From Deltaproteobacteria bacterium (lineage in GTDB: Bacteria; Desulfobacterota; GWC2-55-46; UBA9637): a DNA stretch of 52,626 nucleotides. Position 1 is the first letter of the stretch. Each line of letters begins with the position of its first letter. A program made the position numbers and the translations under genes. This document shows, piece by piece, positions 25,599-34,277 of this stretch. The stretch spans positions 1 to 52,626 of the forward strand of contig JACPZB010000018.1 of assembly GCA_016195725.1 (NCBI GenBank), written 5' to 3'. Under the pieces are notes generated by a model. It saw nothing but the letters and a program-made list of their open reading frames with translations, was not told the origin of the DNA and ran no database searches.

Positions 25599-25677
25599 GT
25601 TTCAAGTTGCAAGATTCAAGTTTCAAGAGTTCGCTTTTTGACTTGCAACTTGTACCTTGCAACCTGCATCTTGCAAC
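25599..25677. repeat. Heptad-phased hairpin element after ftsY
   Basis: Left arm: GTTTCAA, GTTGCAA, GATTCAA, GTTTCAA. Right arm: ACTTGCA, ACTTGTA, CCTTGCA, ACCTGCA, TCTTGCA. All are at exact 7-nt steps, with a short loop near 25630. It abuts the ftsY stop (25680-25678). Confidence 0.88.
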
Positions 25678-26574
25678 TTAAATCATCGCCTCCACGAACT
25701 CCTTTGCGTCAAAATCCCGCAGGTCTTCAACACCTTCACCCACGCCTATAAAACGAATAGGTATCTTTAATTCATTTGCTATTGCCACTATTATGCCGCC
25801 TTTGGCCGTTCCGTCCAGTTTGGTAAGGGCTATGCCGGTAAGGCCGACTGCCTCGTTGAATATCTGCGCCTGAGCCAAGGCATTCTGGCCGGTGGATGCA
25901 TCCAACACCAGAAGCGCCTCATGCGGGCCGCCTGGAATTTCTCTGGACACAATCCTTTTAACCTTTTTTAACTCCTCCATCAAGTTTACCTTTGTGTGCA
26001 GCCTTCCTGCCGTGTCTAAAATCACAATATCAGCCTTTCTTGCCAGACCGGCCCGGACAGCATCAAAGGCAACCGCAGCCGGGTCGCCTCCCTGCTCTTG
26101 CTTGATAATATCACAGCCGGCCCTTTTTGCCCATATCTCCAACTGCTCTATTGCCGCTGCCCTGAATGTATCGCCTGCCGCAAGGAGAACCTTTTTACCC
26201 TCTGATGTAAATCTTGTCGCAAGTTTCCCGATGGTTGTTGTTTTTCCGACTCCGTTCACGCCCAGAGCCATTATTACAAAAGGTTTTGCCGTAATTTCCA
26301 GAGGTTTCTGACAGTCTTTTAGTATATTGAAAATCACCTCTCGCAAATAAATCTTAAGCCCTTCTGCGTCAGAACCCTTAAGCCCTTTCCTCATATCATC
26401 CACAATAAGACCGGATGTCCGGACGCCGACATCCGCGGTTATAAGGGTTTGCTCCAGCATCTCAGCCAATTCCTCCCGCGAAGGCCCGGAAGAAAAAAAT
26501 TCTTCTATCTTGTTAACAATGTTATTGTGAGTTTTGGCAAGACTTGATTTCAGGCGTTCTAAAAGGCTTTTCAT
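25678..26574 (-). CDS. ftsY: Signal recognition particle receptor FtsY
   Basis: This SRP GTPase docks ribosome-nascent chains at the membrane. The 298-aa protein has the N-domain helices, the P-loop GVNGVGKTTTIGKLA, DTFRAAA, DTAGR and TKLDGTAKGG. The acidic A domain is missing, as in many bacteria. I start at MKSLLERLK (26574); upstream in-frame starts at 26586 and 26649 are possible, and none has a clear Shine-Dalgarno. Confidence 0.95.
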   Translation of the reverse strand: MKSLLERLKSSLAKTHNNIVNKIEEFFSSGPSREELAEMLEQTLITADVGVRTSGLIVDDMRKGLKGSDAEGLKIYLREVIFNILKDCQKPLEITAKPFVIMALGVNGVGKTTTIGKLATRFTSEGKKVLLAAGDTFRAAAIEQLEIWAKRAGCDIIKQEQGGDPAAVAFDAVRAGLARKADIVILDTAGRLHTKVNLMEELKKVKRIVSREIPGGPHEALLVLDASTGQNALAQAQIFNEAVGLTGIALTKLDGTAKGGIIVAIANELKIPIRFIGVGEGVEDLRDFDAKEFVEAMI

Positions 26575-26637
26575 AACAGTTTTCATAACATAGAATAATG
26601 ATTTTGAAAAGGAGATTTTGTAATTTTTTAGATTCAC

Positions 26638-26666
26638 TTGACACAGCAATTTTAATAATATATATT
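26638..26666 (+). promoter_or_regulatory. Promoter of htpX
   Basis: A near-consensus pair TTGACA (26638-26643) and TATATT (26661-26666), 17 nt apart, lies 36 nt before the htpX ATG. AAGGAGGATG provides the ribosome site. Confidence 0.7.
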
Positions 26667-26702
26667 TTATGGTAAGAAAGATTATCTAAGGAGGATGTAT
26701 AG

Positions 26703-27557
26703 ATGAACTTTTTAAAGACCACAGTACTTCTTGCCGTGCTCACAGCAATACTTGTATTTGCCGGTGACGCATTGGGCGGCAGGAATGGGGCAATGATGGC
26801 CCTTGTATTTGCAGGTATTATGAACTTTGGCGCATATTGGTTCAGCGACAAGATAGTGCTCATGATGTACGGCGCAAAAGAGGTGTCAGAGGCAGATGCG
26901 CCTGAATTGTATGCCATAACCCGTGATCTGACCATGAAGGCGGGCCTTCCTATGCCAAAGGTATATATCATGGAAAATGATACCCCCAATGCCTTTGCAA
27001 CAGGCAGAAACCCCCTTCATGCGGCAGTGGCGGCAACCGCAGGTATTATGAGGCTCCTGACGAGAGAGGAGCTGAGCGGTGTTATTGGCCATGAACTGGC
27101 CCATATTCAAAACAGGGATATACTTATATCCACCATCGCTGCTACTATTGCAGGCGCCATAAGCTATCTTGCGCACATGGCGCAGTGGGCAGCCATGTTC
27201 GGCAGTTCACGTGATGATGAAAGAGGCGGAAATCCGATAGCGCTTATTGTCATGATGATTGTTGCGCCTCTGGCAGCAATGATTATTCAGATGGCCATAT
27301 CCCGCTCAAGGGAATACGGCGCAGATGAAGGCGGGGCAAGGATAACCGGCAATCCCCTTTCCCTTGCAAACGCCTTGAGAAAGCTCGAATATGCCAACAA
27401 GAGAATCCCAATGGATGTTCCAAATGAGGCAACAGCGCATATGTTTATTGTAAGCCCGCTGAGCGGCGGAACCCTTTTGAGGCTTTTCAGCACTCACCCT
27501 CCTATTGAAGAAAGGATAAAGAGGCTTGAGGCAATGGGGGGTGGTCCAAGATACTAA
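26703..27557 (+). CDS. htpX: Membrane zinc protease HtpX
   Basis: An M48 metalloprotease of inner-membrane quality control. The 284-aa protein has two N-terminal TM segments (about 5-25 and 30-50), the zinc motif HELAHIQN (about residues 129-136), two more hydrophobic segments (about 145-200) and the third ligand in [19 protein letters not shown] 7 nt before the ATG supports the start. Confidence 0.95.
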   Translation: MNFLKTTVLLAVLTAILVFAGDALGGRNGAMMALVFAGIMNFGAYWFSDKIVLMMYGAKEVSEADAPELYAITRDLTMKAGLPMPKVYIMENDTPNAFATGRNPLHAAVAATAGIMRLLTREELSGVIGHELAHIQNRDILISTIAATIAGAISYLAHMAQWAAMFGSSRDDERGGNPIALIVMMIVAPLAAMIIQMAISRSREYGADEGGARITGNPLSLANALRKLEYANKRIPMDVPNEATAHMFIVSPLSGGTLLRLFSTHPPIEERIKRLEAMGGGPRY

Positions 27558-27562
27558 AGTAA

Positions 27563-27600
27563 CTGAACCTCCCTACCCTTTTTGGGGTAGGGAGGTTCAG
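27563..27600. terminator. Perfect 16-bp hairpin between htpX and a convergent regulator gene
   Basis: CTGAACCTCCCTACCC (27563-27578) pairs exactly with its inverse (27585-27600) around a TTTTTG loop. It sits between convergent genes, 5 nt after the htpX stop and 24 nt after the other. This suggests a bidirectional terminator, although a T-run is missing and it may be another dispersed palindrome. Confidence 0.6.
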
Positions 27601-27624
27601 TAATAATAGCAAGCGGCAGTCCGA

Positions 27625-28320
27625 TTAGACTGTGGCTTCTGGATGTCTCTTTACATAGCTATCAATCGTCCATTTATCTTCTTCCTTCATGTCCAAAAAC
27701 TTAATACCTAAACGATTGGCTCCATGTTGGCTATCATTTAACATTCTTACCACCTTTCCCGAAGCATTTATTGGCGTAGAGTTGCCTGGGATAACAAATG
27801 AACAAAACACGATTTCCTCTACATTAAGGCCATGACTGGTTTCTATCAAGATACCACCCCTGCTAATATTTACTGTATTTCCCAGAAACGATTCTGAAGC
27901 AACCCCCTTTGTCATTCTTTCAACCCCTATTTTTGCAAGAATACGTATGTCGCATCTGAGAGGTATATTTAGATATTTCCCAATCTTTTTTAATAGCTCT
28001 GTAGCATTTATGGGCTTAGTTATATAATCATTGGCCCCTGACGCAAGACACATATCAGCATCTTTGGCGCTGCTTGTAACTATTATTATAGATACCTTCT
28101 TAAGATTGTTATCAGTTCTTATAATCCTGCATACCTCATCCCCATTCATTCCTGGCATATACAAATCACATAAAATAAGGTCAACCTTTTCTCTCTTATG
28201 TATATCTATGGCCTCTGGACCAGAGCTGGCTGTAAATATCTGAAGGTTTTGCCTCGTTAAAAAAGTTTTCTCCATCGACAGAAACAGCTTCACATCATCA
28301 ACAAGCAATATCCTTTTCAC
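27625..28320 (-). CDS. Response regulator with receiver and PilZ domains (copy A)
   Basis: A 231-aa protein. The receiver domain (about 1-120) has LVDDVK, the phosphoacceptor aspartate in LILCDLYMPGM (about residue 52) and the lysine in TKPIN. The PilZ domain (about 122-225) has RxxxR in RCDIRI and NxSxxG in NISRGG, so c-di-GMP binding is likely. The start is GTG, 9 nt after GGAGG. It is about 60% identical by eye to the gene just upstream (28473-29165), so the pair arose by tandem duplication. A phosphorelay input may alter a c-di-GMP output. Confidence 0.92.
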   Translation of the reverse strand: MKRILLVDDVKLFLSMEKTFLTRQNLQIFTASSGPEAIDIHKREKVDLILCDLYMPGMNGDEVCRIIRTDNNLKKVSIIIVTSSAKDADMCLASGANDYITKPINATELLKKIGKYLNIPLRCDIRILAKIGVERMTKGVASESFLGNTVNISRGGILIETSHGLNVEEIVFCSFVIPGNSTPINASGKVVRMLNDSQHGANRLGIKFLDMKEEDKWTIDSYVKRHPEATV

Positions 28321-28472
28321 CCCGTTACACCTCCTCTAATCATTTTATTCTTAACTTAAACATAATAATTCTTTCCGTTTACACATACAGTCTAAAACAA
28401 TGAGCAGGCGGAACTGGGTTCATCCAGAACCTTCAATTTTGTGTTAATAATATTTTAAAAATTGGATGTGAG

Positions 28473-29165
28473 TTAGGCGGCAACTTCGGGATGCCCTTTT
28501 ATATAACTCTCAATAGCCCGTCTATCTTCTTCCATTATATCTATAAATTTAACACCGTAATAATTCATGCCAGGCTGATTACCATTGGCCTGCCTTACAA
28601 CCTCGCCTGTAGCAGTGATTGGGGTAGAGTTGCCTGGCAGAAAGAAGGAGCATGATACATTCTCTCCTATAGTAAAGGCATGTCTGGTTTCTATTAAAAC
28701 ACCGCTAACGCTGAGATTCACCGTATTCCCCAAAAACGATTCTGAACCAACCCCCTTTACACCCTCCACCCCTATTCTGGCAAGTATACGCACATCTCGC
28801 CTCATTGCAACATTGACATATTTGCCGACCTTTTTGAGAAGCTCTGTTGGATTTATAGGTTTGAGTAAATAATCATTCGCTCCAGCAGCCATACACATAT
28901 CAATATCTCTAGCGCTGGTTGTCACCATGATAATAGACACCTTCTTAAGCCCTTCCTCGCTTCGTATTCTTCTGCATACCTCATCCCCATCCATCCCTGG
29001 CATATACAAATCACATAAAATAAGGTCAACCTTTTCCTTTCTGTGTATATTTATTGCCTCTTGACCTGATATAGCTGTAAACAGATGGAGATTGCTTCTG
29101 GTAAGCAGAGTTTTTTCCAACTCAAGAAAAAGTTTCACATCATCCACTAAAAGCAGCTTTTTCAC
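28473..29165 (-). CDS. Response regulator with receiver and PilZ domains (copy B)
   Basis: A 230-aa paralogue of the downstream gene. The receiver has LVDDVK, LILCDLYMPGMDG and LKPIN. The PilZ domain has RRDVR and NLSVSG, so both c-di-GMP motifs are kept. The start is GTG with GGAGG upstream, in the same context as copy A and as the sigma-54 regulator at 42611. A 152-nt spacer without recognisable genes separates the copies. Confidence 0.92.
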   Translation of the reverse strand: MKKLLLVDDVKLFLELEKTLLTRSNLHLFTAISGQEAINIHRKEKVDLILCDLYMPGMDGDEVCRRIRSEEGLKKVSIIMVTTSARDIDMCMAAGANDYLLKPINPTELLKKVGKYVNVAMRRDVRILARIGVEGVKGVGSESFLGNTVNLSVSGVLIETRHAFTIGENVSCSFFLPGNSTPITATGEVVRQANGNQPGMNYYGVKFIDIMEEDRRAIESYIKGHPEVAA

Positions 29166-29404
29166 CCTGTTAGACCTCCTTCTACCCCTTTAAACCTGAA
29201 TCTGAATACCCTATCAACGGCGTGACAGGCCAAGGGAGTTCATAGTGAGAAATTTAGCATATTGTTGTTTACAGGTCAATTGTTATGTTTTCATTAAGAA
29301 ATATTCTAAAAAGCATTTGGCTGAAAATAAATAGAATTGAGATACGTCTGATACAAAAGCTATTTGCTGATATCAACTGTATAACTTTACTATAAATCCA
29401 TCTA
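29166..29404. other. Intergenic, no gene recognised
   Basis: This is the upstream region of copy B and of the plus-strand MBL gene. It is AT-rich. A 35-codon open reading from about 29286 exists on the plus strand but has no ribosome site or recognisable motif. I see no structured RNA. Confidence 0.5.
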
Positions 29405-29434
29405 TTGTCAAGCCTTGGAGATATGTGATATATT
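29405..29434 (+). promoter_or_regulatory. Possible promoter of the truncated MBL gene
   Basis: TTGTCA (29405-29410) and TATATT (29429-29434) are 18 nt apart, 42 nt before the ATG. The -10 match is good and the -35 match fair. Confidence 0.4.
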
Positions 29435-29476
29435 TTTTGCGCCGGCGAGGTTTTCTGGTCGTGGTGATAAACAAAG

Positions 29477-29947
29477 ATGAAACTCCAATTCATAGGCAGT
29501 GTCAGGTCTGTAACTGGAAGCTCTTATCTGGTTATAACAGATACTGCCAAAATCTTAGTTGACTGCGGCATGTTTCAGGGACATGACGGAGAAAAAAGAA
29601 ATTTTCTGCCTTTCCCCTTTAACCCCTCTGAATTAGATGCAGTTCTTTTAACCCACTCCCATATAGACCATTCCGGCTTAATACCAAAGCTTGTCAAAGA
29701 AGGATTCAAAGGAAAAATAATTACAACAAAGGCAACTGCTGATTTGTGCGGCATAATGCTCCTTGACTCTGCCCACGCGGACAGACAGGGGCTTTTAGAC
29801 TGTCTTACCCATTTCAAAACAAGGCCAAAGAGGGTGTTTGTTGTACACGGCGAAGAAGAAATATCTTTGGAATTTGCAAAGACAGCGCATGAAAAATTCT
29901 TGGTTGATAGTTATGTGCCGAGGGTGTTGGAAGAGGTGAAGCTGTGA
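29477..29947 (+). pseudogene. RNA-processing metallo-beta-lactamase protein with internal deletion
   Basis: The 156-aa reading joins both ends of a beta-CASP/RMMBL-type nuclease that is normally over 400 aa. Residues 1-98 carry the MBL start (SVRSVTGSSYLV, metal motif THSHIDHSG at about 59-67). Residues 99-156 match the C-terminal RMMBL part (SAHADRQGLLDCL, VHGE). Everything between, including the rest of the MBL core and the beta-CASP domain, is missing. The join lies at SAH, a tripeptide that occurs at both original sites (LDSAH and FSAHAD). The frame is preserved, but the product cannot be an active nuclease of this family. Confidence 0.8.
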
Positions 29948-30043
29948 GAGTATGCTCATTCTGTCATTCCGTGCTTGACACGGAATCCAGTCTTTTTGTT
30001 TCCTGAATTCCTGCTTCCGCAGAAATGACATTTTCATACCTCT
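29947..30043. repeat. Inverted repeat element downstream of the MBL gene
   Basis: GAGAGTATG...TGTCATT (from 29946) is mirrored by AATGACA...CATACCTC (to about 30042). The inner part contains CCGTG-CTTGA-CACGG, a short perfect hairpin. It begins at the gene's stop codon. The sequence resembles common dispersed palindromes containing GGAATCCAG. Confidence 0.6.
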
Positions 30044-30193
30044 TTGTGTGCCAAAAGCGTATTGAAGTCTCATAGACAAGTCTCATAGAAATAATTGACA
30101 ACAAAACTTACTGGATGTATTCTTCTTTTTAAAGAAAAGAGAGCATGAGTTTAAAAGTAAATATCCGCGTGAAAAAATAGGGAGTCAATAGCG

Positions 30194-30268
30194 ATGGATT
30201 GGGATAGTATTCTTTCTAGAATTGCAGACATTGCTTTAAGGCACAATGTCTCTATTTATAAATTGTAG
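30194..30268 (+). pseudogene. Possible remnant of a MNT-type nucleotidyltransferase
   Basis: A 24-codon reading, MDWDSILSRIADIALRHNV followed by SIYKL and a stop, resembles the beginning of minimal nucleotidyltransferases. In those proteins the next residues would form the GSR active-site motif, which is missing. The match is short and the call is weak. The rest of the 485-nt gap (29948-30432) is filled by two repeat elements. Confidence 0.25.
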
Positions 30269-30299
30269 TAACCTGAAGAAGAATTTTATCTTTTTAAAT

Positions 30300-30424
30300 A
30301 CAAACACAAGATTTGAACCAAAGTCAAGGAAAAGCTGGCTGGACAAAAAGACAAAAGTTCAACATTGTTTAAGCAGGTCAATTTGAACGATTTGAACGAT
30401 TTCCATTCAGGGGATTGCGTTTGT
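30300..30424. repeat. 125-bp element with terminal inverted repeats (type 2 copy)
   Basis: The left end ACAAACACAAGATTTGAACC and right end GGGGATTGCGTTTGT match the ends of the element at 16472-16595. The left 45 nt (including AAGGAAAAGCTGGCTGGAC) are nearly the same, while the middle differs. Its right end reaches 8 nt before the uvrD start codon, so it also supplies that gene's upstream region. Confidence 0.75.
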
Positions 30425-30432
30425 AAAAAGCT

Positions 30433-32787
30433 ATGGACATCCTAAGACACTTAAACCCTCAACAATCCAACGCCGTTAAAAAGACCGACGGCCCTATTCT
30501 CATCCTTGCAGGCGCTGGGAGCGGAAAGACCAGGGTCTTGACTCACAGGATTGCCTACCTCATAAGAGAAAAGGACATCTCCCCTTTCAATATCCTTGCT
30601 GTGACATTCACCAACAAGGCCGCAGGAGAGATGAAGGAGAGGCTGGAAAAGATTTTAGGGCCAAAAGCCAAAGACCTGCTGCTCGGCACATTTCACTCAA
30701 CAGGGCTACGTATCTTAAGAAAAGACGGGCACAACATCGGCATCGACCCAAATTTTGTGGTGTATGACGATGATGACCAGCTTGCGCTGGTAAAACTCTG
30801 CATGTCTGAGCTGAATATAAATGAAAAATCGTTCAGTCCGAGGGCGATCCTTTCCCATATCAATCAGGCAAAGAATGAGGTTCCCTCTGCAAAGGACTAT
30901 GCGCTCCGCGCTGACGACTTCTTCGGACAGAGGGTTGCTTCGGTGTATAAACTCTACCAGGAAAAGCTCCGTCAGAATAAGGCCCTAGATTTTGGCGATT
31001 TAATAGTAGAGCCTATAAAACTCTTCAGAGAGGCGCCGGCGGTTCTGGAGAAATATCAGAAACGGTTTAAATACATCCTTGTAGACGAATATCAAGATAC
31101 AAACCGCGCCCAGTATGAGCTTATAAATCTTTTATCTGCGATGCACAAAAACCTGTGCGTGGTCGGCGATGAAGACCAGTCTATCTACGGCTGGCGCGGG
31201 GCTGACATAAGAAATATCCTTGAATTCGAAAAGGATTATCCGAATGTTGAGATAATAAGGCTTGAACAAAACTACCGCTCAACAAAGAATATTCTCTCCG
31301 CTGCTAATTCTGTTGTTGAAAAAAACACCAAGAGAATTGGCAAGACCCTCTGGACAGAAAATCCTGACGGCGAGATGGTTGCATATCAGATGGCAAGGGA
31401 CGAGCATCATGAGGCAAGCCTTGTGTATAATAAGATAGAAAACTATATGTCGTATAAGACCTATACGGCTTATAAGGACTTTGCAATCTTTTACCGCACC
31501 AATGCCCAGTCCAGAATATTTGAAGAGCATTTCATAAGGAGCGGGCTGCCATACAATATTGTCGGCGGATTAAGATTCTACGAAAGAAGAGAGATAAAGG
31601 ACGCCATCGCCTATCTAAAGGTTATTGCGAATCCGAGCGATTCATTAAGCCTTATGCGCATAATAAACACGCCTCCGAGGGGCATTGGAAAGACAACCAT
31701 TGACAGGGTCGCGTCGTTTGGCGTAGGGCATGGTCTGCCGCTTTTTGAAGCCTTGAAACTGGCTATCGGAAAAGGCATACTGCCGCCGCAGAAAGGACAG
31801 AATTTTATAAATCTGGTTGAAAGATTCAGAGACTTGTTGGGCAGCCAAAAAAAATCCCCTCCCCTGGCGGGAGGGGCGGGACACCCATCCGAAGGATGGG
31901 TCGGGGAGGGGGAACAAATGGAAAACGGCTCACCCTCACCCCAGCCCTCTCCCATCAAGGGAGCGGGGGAGTTAAGCAACGTCAATGGCTATTCCCGGGC
32001 AAATAAATTCCCCATCCATGAACTTGCAAAAAGACTTCTTGAAGAGAGCAGCTACATAAAGATGTGGGAGGGAGAAAAAACAGAGGAGGCTGAGGCGCGT
32101 ATTGAGAACCTGCACGAACTTATATCAGCCATGAGGGATTTTGAAAAAGGCAGAGAGAACCCCAGCCTTGCAGAGTTTCTTGACCATGTGGCGCTCATAA
32201 GCGATATAGATACTTTTGAGGATAAACACAACAGGGTAACTCTTATGACGCTTCACTCGGCAAAGGGATTGGAGTTTCCTGTTGTATTCATGGTGGGTAT
32301 GGAAGAAGGCCTATTCCCTCATTCACGGTCTATCAATGGAGACAGCGCGGATGAGCTTGAAGAGGAGAGACGGCTCTGCTATGTGGGCATGACAAGGGCA
32401 ATGAAAAAGCTATTTCTCCTTGGCGCAAGAGAGCGGACTATCTATGGAGAGTCAAGATTCCAGGGCCAGTCAAGGTTTATAGATGAGATAGACCCCAATT
32501 ATTTGGAGATAATAACTCCAGAGAGGAGCCAGAAATCAGAAATCAGTAGCCAAGAGAAAGATAAAACTTACTATACGGAAGAACCAAGGGTTGTGTATGA
32601 TGACTATAGAGACTATAGAGACAATGACCCTTGGAAAATAGGCATGAGGATAAAACACCCGAGCTTTGGCATCGGCATTGTAAAGGCAAAGGAAGGCTTG
32701 GGTGAAGATACAAAACTTACTGTGATGTTCCCCGGTATGGGGCAGAAAAAGTTGATAGTAAAATATGCATCTATAACCGAGGCTTAA
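30433..32787 (+). CDS. ATP-dependent DNA helicase UvrD/PcrA
   Basis: A superfamily 1 3'-5' helicase for DNA repair. The 784-aa protein has the Walker A GAGSGKT (about residues 27-33), TFTNKAAGEM, Walker B VDEYQDTN, DEDQSIYGWRGA, QNYRS and the later motifs TLHSAKGLEFPVVF and VGMTRA. Roughly residues 474-513 are an extra proline- and glycine-rich stretch encoded by GC-rich palindromes, absent from normal relatives. The start lacks a Shine-Dalgarno; the TIR element ends just before it. Confidence 0.95.
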   Translation: MDILRHLNPQQSNAVKKTDGPILILAGAGSGKTRVLTHRIAYLIREKDISPFNILAVTFTNKAAGEMKERLEKILGPKAKDLLLGTFHSTGLRILRKDGHNIGIDPNFVVYDDDDQLALVKLCMSELNINEKSFSPRAILSHINQAKNEVPSAKDYALRADDFFGQRVASVYKLYQEKLRQNKALDFGDLIVEPIKLFREAPAVLEKYQKRFKYILVDEYQDTNRAQYELINLLSAMHKNLCVVGDEDQSIYGWRGADIRNILEFEKDYPNVEIIRLEQNYRSTKNILSAANSVVEKNTKRIGKTLWTENPDGEMVAYQMARDEHHEASLVYNKIENYMSYKTYTAYKDFAIFYRTNAQSRIFEEHFIRSGLPYNIVGGLRFYERREIKDAIAYLKVIANPSDSLSLMRIINTPPRGIGKTTIDRVASFGVGHGLPLFEALKLAIGKGILPPQKGQNFINLVERFRDLLGSQKKSPPLAGGAGHPSEGWVGEGEQMENGSPSPQPSPIKGAGELSNVNGYSRANKFPIHELAKRLLEESSYIKMWEGEKTEEAEARIENLHELISAMRDFEKGRENPSLAEFLDHVALISDIDTFEDKHNRVTLMTLHSAKGLEFPVVFMVGMEEGLFPHSRSINGDSADELEEERRLCYVGMTRAMKKLFLLGARERTIYGESRFQGQSRFIDEIDPNYLEIITPERSQKSEISSQEKDKTYYTEEPRVVYDDYRDYRDNDPWKIGMRIKHPSFGIGIVKAKEGLGEDTKLTVMFPGMGQKKLIVKYASITEA
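31852..31971. repeat. Palindromic insertion inside the uvrD reading frame
   Basis: The segment contains CCCCTCCCC-tggc-GGGAGGGG, ACCCATCC-GA-AGGATGGGT and CCCTCTCCCATCAAGGGAG. It is translated as a run containing SPPLAGGAG and SPSPQPSPIKG, peptide strings typical of palindromes inserted in coding regions. It keeps the frame. It sits in the region between helicase motifs IV and V, where a flexible loop could tolerate it. Confidence 0.85.
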
Positions 32788-32795
32788 AATAAATT

Positions 32796-32833
32796 AGGGG
32801 AGGCGCATACCTATCCTCTGCAGAACCTCCCCT
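32796..32833 (+). terminator. Hairpin downstream of uvrD
   Basis: AGGGGAGG (32796-32803) pairs with CCTCCCCT (32826-32833) across a 22-nt loop, 9 nt after the uvrD stop. It is followed by CTTCCCT rather than a T-run, so termination is uncertain. Confidence 0.4.
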
Positions 32834-32886
32834 CTTCCCTATGAGACAGCGGCCCCAGCTATCTCAGGAAAGACTTTAGAATTTCT

Positions 32887-32970
32887 GATTACACAGATTG
32901 GATAATACGATTACACAGATTATAAGATAGATGTTTATCTGTGTAATCTGCTTTTATAATCGGTGTAATC
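32887..32970. repeat. GATTACACAGATT repeat element
   Basis: GATTACACAGATT occurs twice in direct orientation (32887-32899 and 32909-32921), then inverted as ATCTGTGTAATC (32937-32948) and GGTGTAATC (32962-32970). It begins 5 nt after the stop of the NirF-like gene, like the other stop-associated repeats. Confidence 0.7.
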
Positions 32971-32975
32971 AACTT

Positions 32976-34277
32976 TCACATGCCAAATTTATGCGCCCTT
33001 TCTGTTGAAAATATGCCTGACGGTCTTTTTGCCGGAAATTCTGTTATTTTTTCAAATGTGGTTGGATTATAGACAACCACCTTGTCTTCATCCATTAGAG
33101 ATATATAAACCGCATCGCCCTTTGGCGTGAACTGAGGGTGGGTTGCCCCTTTGCCAGGTGTGAATGTTTTTACAACCTCAAGATTCTTAAGGTCTATCAC
33201 CTGTATTGTATCTCCATTTTTGCCAACCAGGTCTACCCAGACATACCGCCCGTCAGGGCTGGAAACGGCATAAAGGGCAGTGCCGATAAGAGACACCTCT
33301 TTTACAAGACCCCAATCCTTTGTATTGTAAACCAGCGCCACTTCCCTCTTTATAGCCGGAAGAACCGCCAAATCCCTTGCAATCGACCATCCCTTTAAAT
33401 GCGGTATCTTCCATAAAGGAACCGTCTCTCCCTGCGCTTCGCCGTTTTCCCTTATCTTTATGGTTGTAATCTTTTTGACCTCTGACATCTCCCATGTATC
33501 CAGAAGCCCGACCCAGTTGGAATTTAAAAAACCGTTCAGATAATATCTTCCGCCCGGTGTTATTAGGGCATCATACGGGGTTTCGCCTATATCCCAGAAT
33601 TTCTTTATTACGGGAAAATCCTTTTTACCGGCATCTGCAACCCAGATCCCGTTACTGTCCATAAGCGAGAATATAAGGAGATTTCCCGGCGCATCTACAA
33701 GGCCTACAACCCTTGCTGTTACCTTCCTTCCGTCAGGATATTCCCTCTCAGCTGGTATTATTTTTACTGTCTCCAATGTTTCCGCATCAAGGATTCTAAC
33801 CTCTCCGGGCACATAGTTGCTGAGCGCAATATATTTGCCATCCTGCGTCATGACGCCGCCTACAGAGTCGTCCCCTGCCTTAACCCTCTTTACAAGCTTC
33901 AATTGGAGCAGGTCTATCTTGCTTACAGAGGCATCCCTTCCAATTACATAGGCAAATCTTGCATCCTTTGAAAATTTGACCGTGCCGTGGATGAGATTGC
34001 CGAGGCCTGAAATCCTGCCAAGGAACTTGTGCCTTGAGGAGTCAATGACAATTACACTCCCTGCCTCCCTCTCAACAATCACCATTAAGGAGGCGGTGCC
34101 GTAGGTATCCGTCTCTTTAGCAAATGCCAGGATGTTGAAGAATATTAAAAACCACAGGAACGCAAACAGTATGGATAATTTCGGATTTCGGATTTTGGAT
34201 TTCAGATTTAAAATATTACCCTTCAAATCACGAATCTCAAACCTGTTATCAGCAAATCTCCGCATATCCTTTTTCAT
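32976..34277 (-). CDS. nirF: NirF-like cytochrome d1-domain protein
   Basis: A 433-aa protein with an eight-bladed d1-type propeller, similar to NirF, a heme d1 biosynthesis protein. An uncleaved or signal-type hydrophobic segment lies at about residues 34-54. The propeller then follows, with family segments VIVEREAGSVIVID, YVIGRDASVSKID and the end KRPSGIFSTERAHKFG. There is no c-heme motif. The first 30 residues are largely encoded by a heptad hairpin (34177-34243). No alternative start lies after it, so translation must cross the repeat. The start overlaps the nirJ stop by 4 nt. Confidence 0.85.
   Translation of the reverse strand: MKKDMRRFADNRFEIRDLKGNILNLKSKIRNPKLSILFAFLWFLIFFNILAFAKETDTYGTASLMVIVEREAGSVIVIDSSRHKFLGRISGLGNLIHGTVKFSKDARFAYVIGRDASVSKIDLLQLKLVKRVKAGDDSVGGVMTQDGKYIALSNYVPGEVRILDAETLETVKIIPAEREYPDGRKVTARVVGLVDAPGNLLIFSLMDSNGIWVADAGKKDFPVIKKFWDIGETPYDALITPGGRYYLNGFLNSNWVGLLDTWEMSEVKKITTIKIRENGEAQGETVPLWKIPHLKGWSIARDLAVLPAIKREVALVYNTKDWGLVKEVSLIGTALYAVSSPDGRYVWVDLVGKNGDTIQVIDLKNLEVVKTFTPGKGATHPQFTPKGDAVYISLMDEDKVVVYNPTTFEKITEFPAKRPSGIFSTERAHKFGM
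34177..34243. repeat. Heptad-phased hairpin inside the 5' end of the NirF-like gene
   Basis: Left units TCGGATT, TCGGATT, TTGGATT, TCAGATT and right units TTCAAAT, CACGAAT, CTCAAAC are at 7-nt steps around AAAATATTACCC. It is read as the N-terminal FEIRDLKGNILNLKSKIRNP region before the signal-type segment. Confidence 0.8.
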
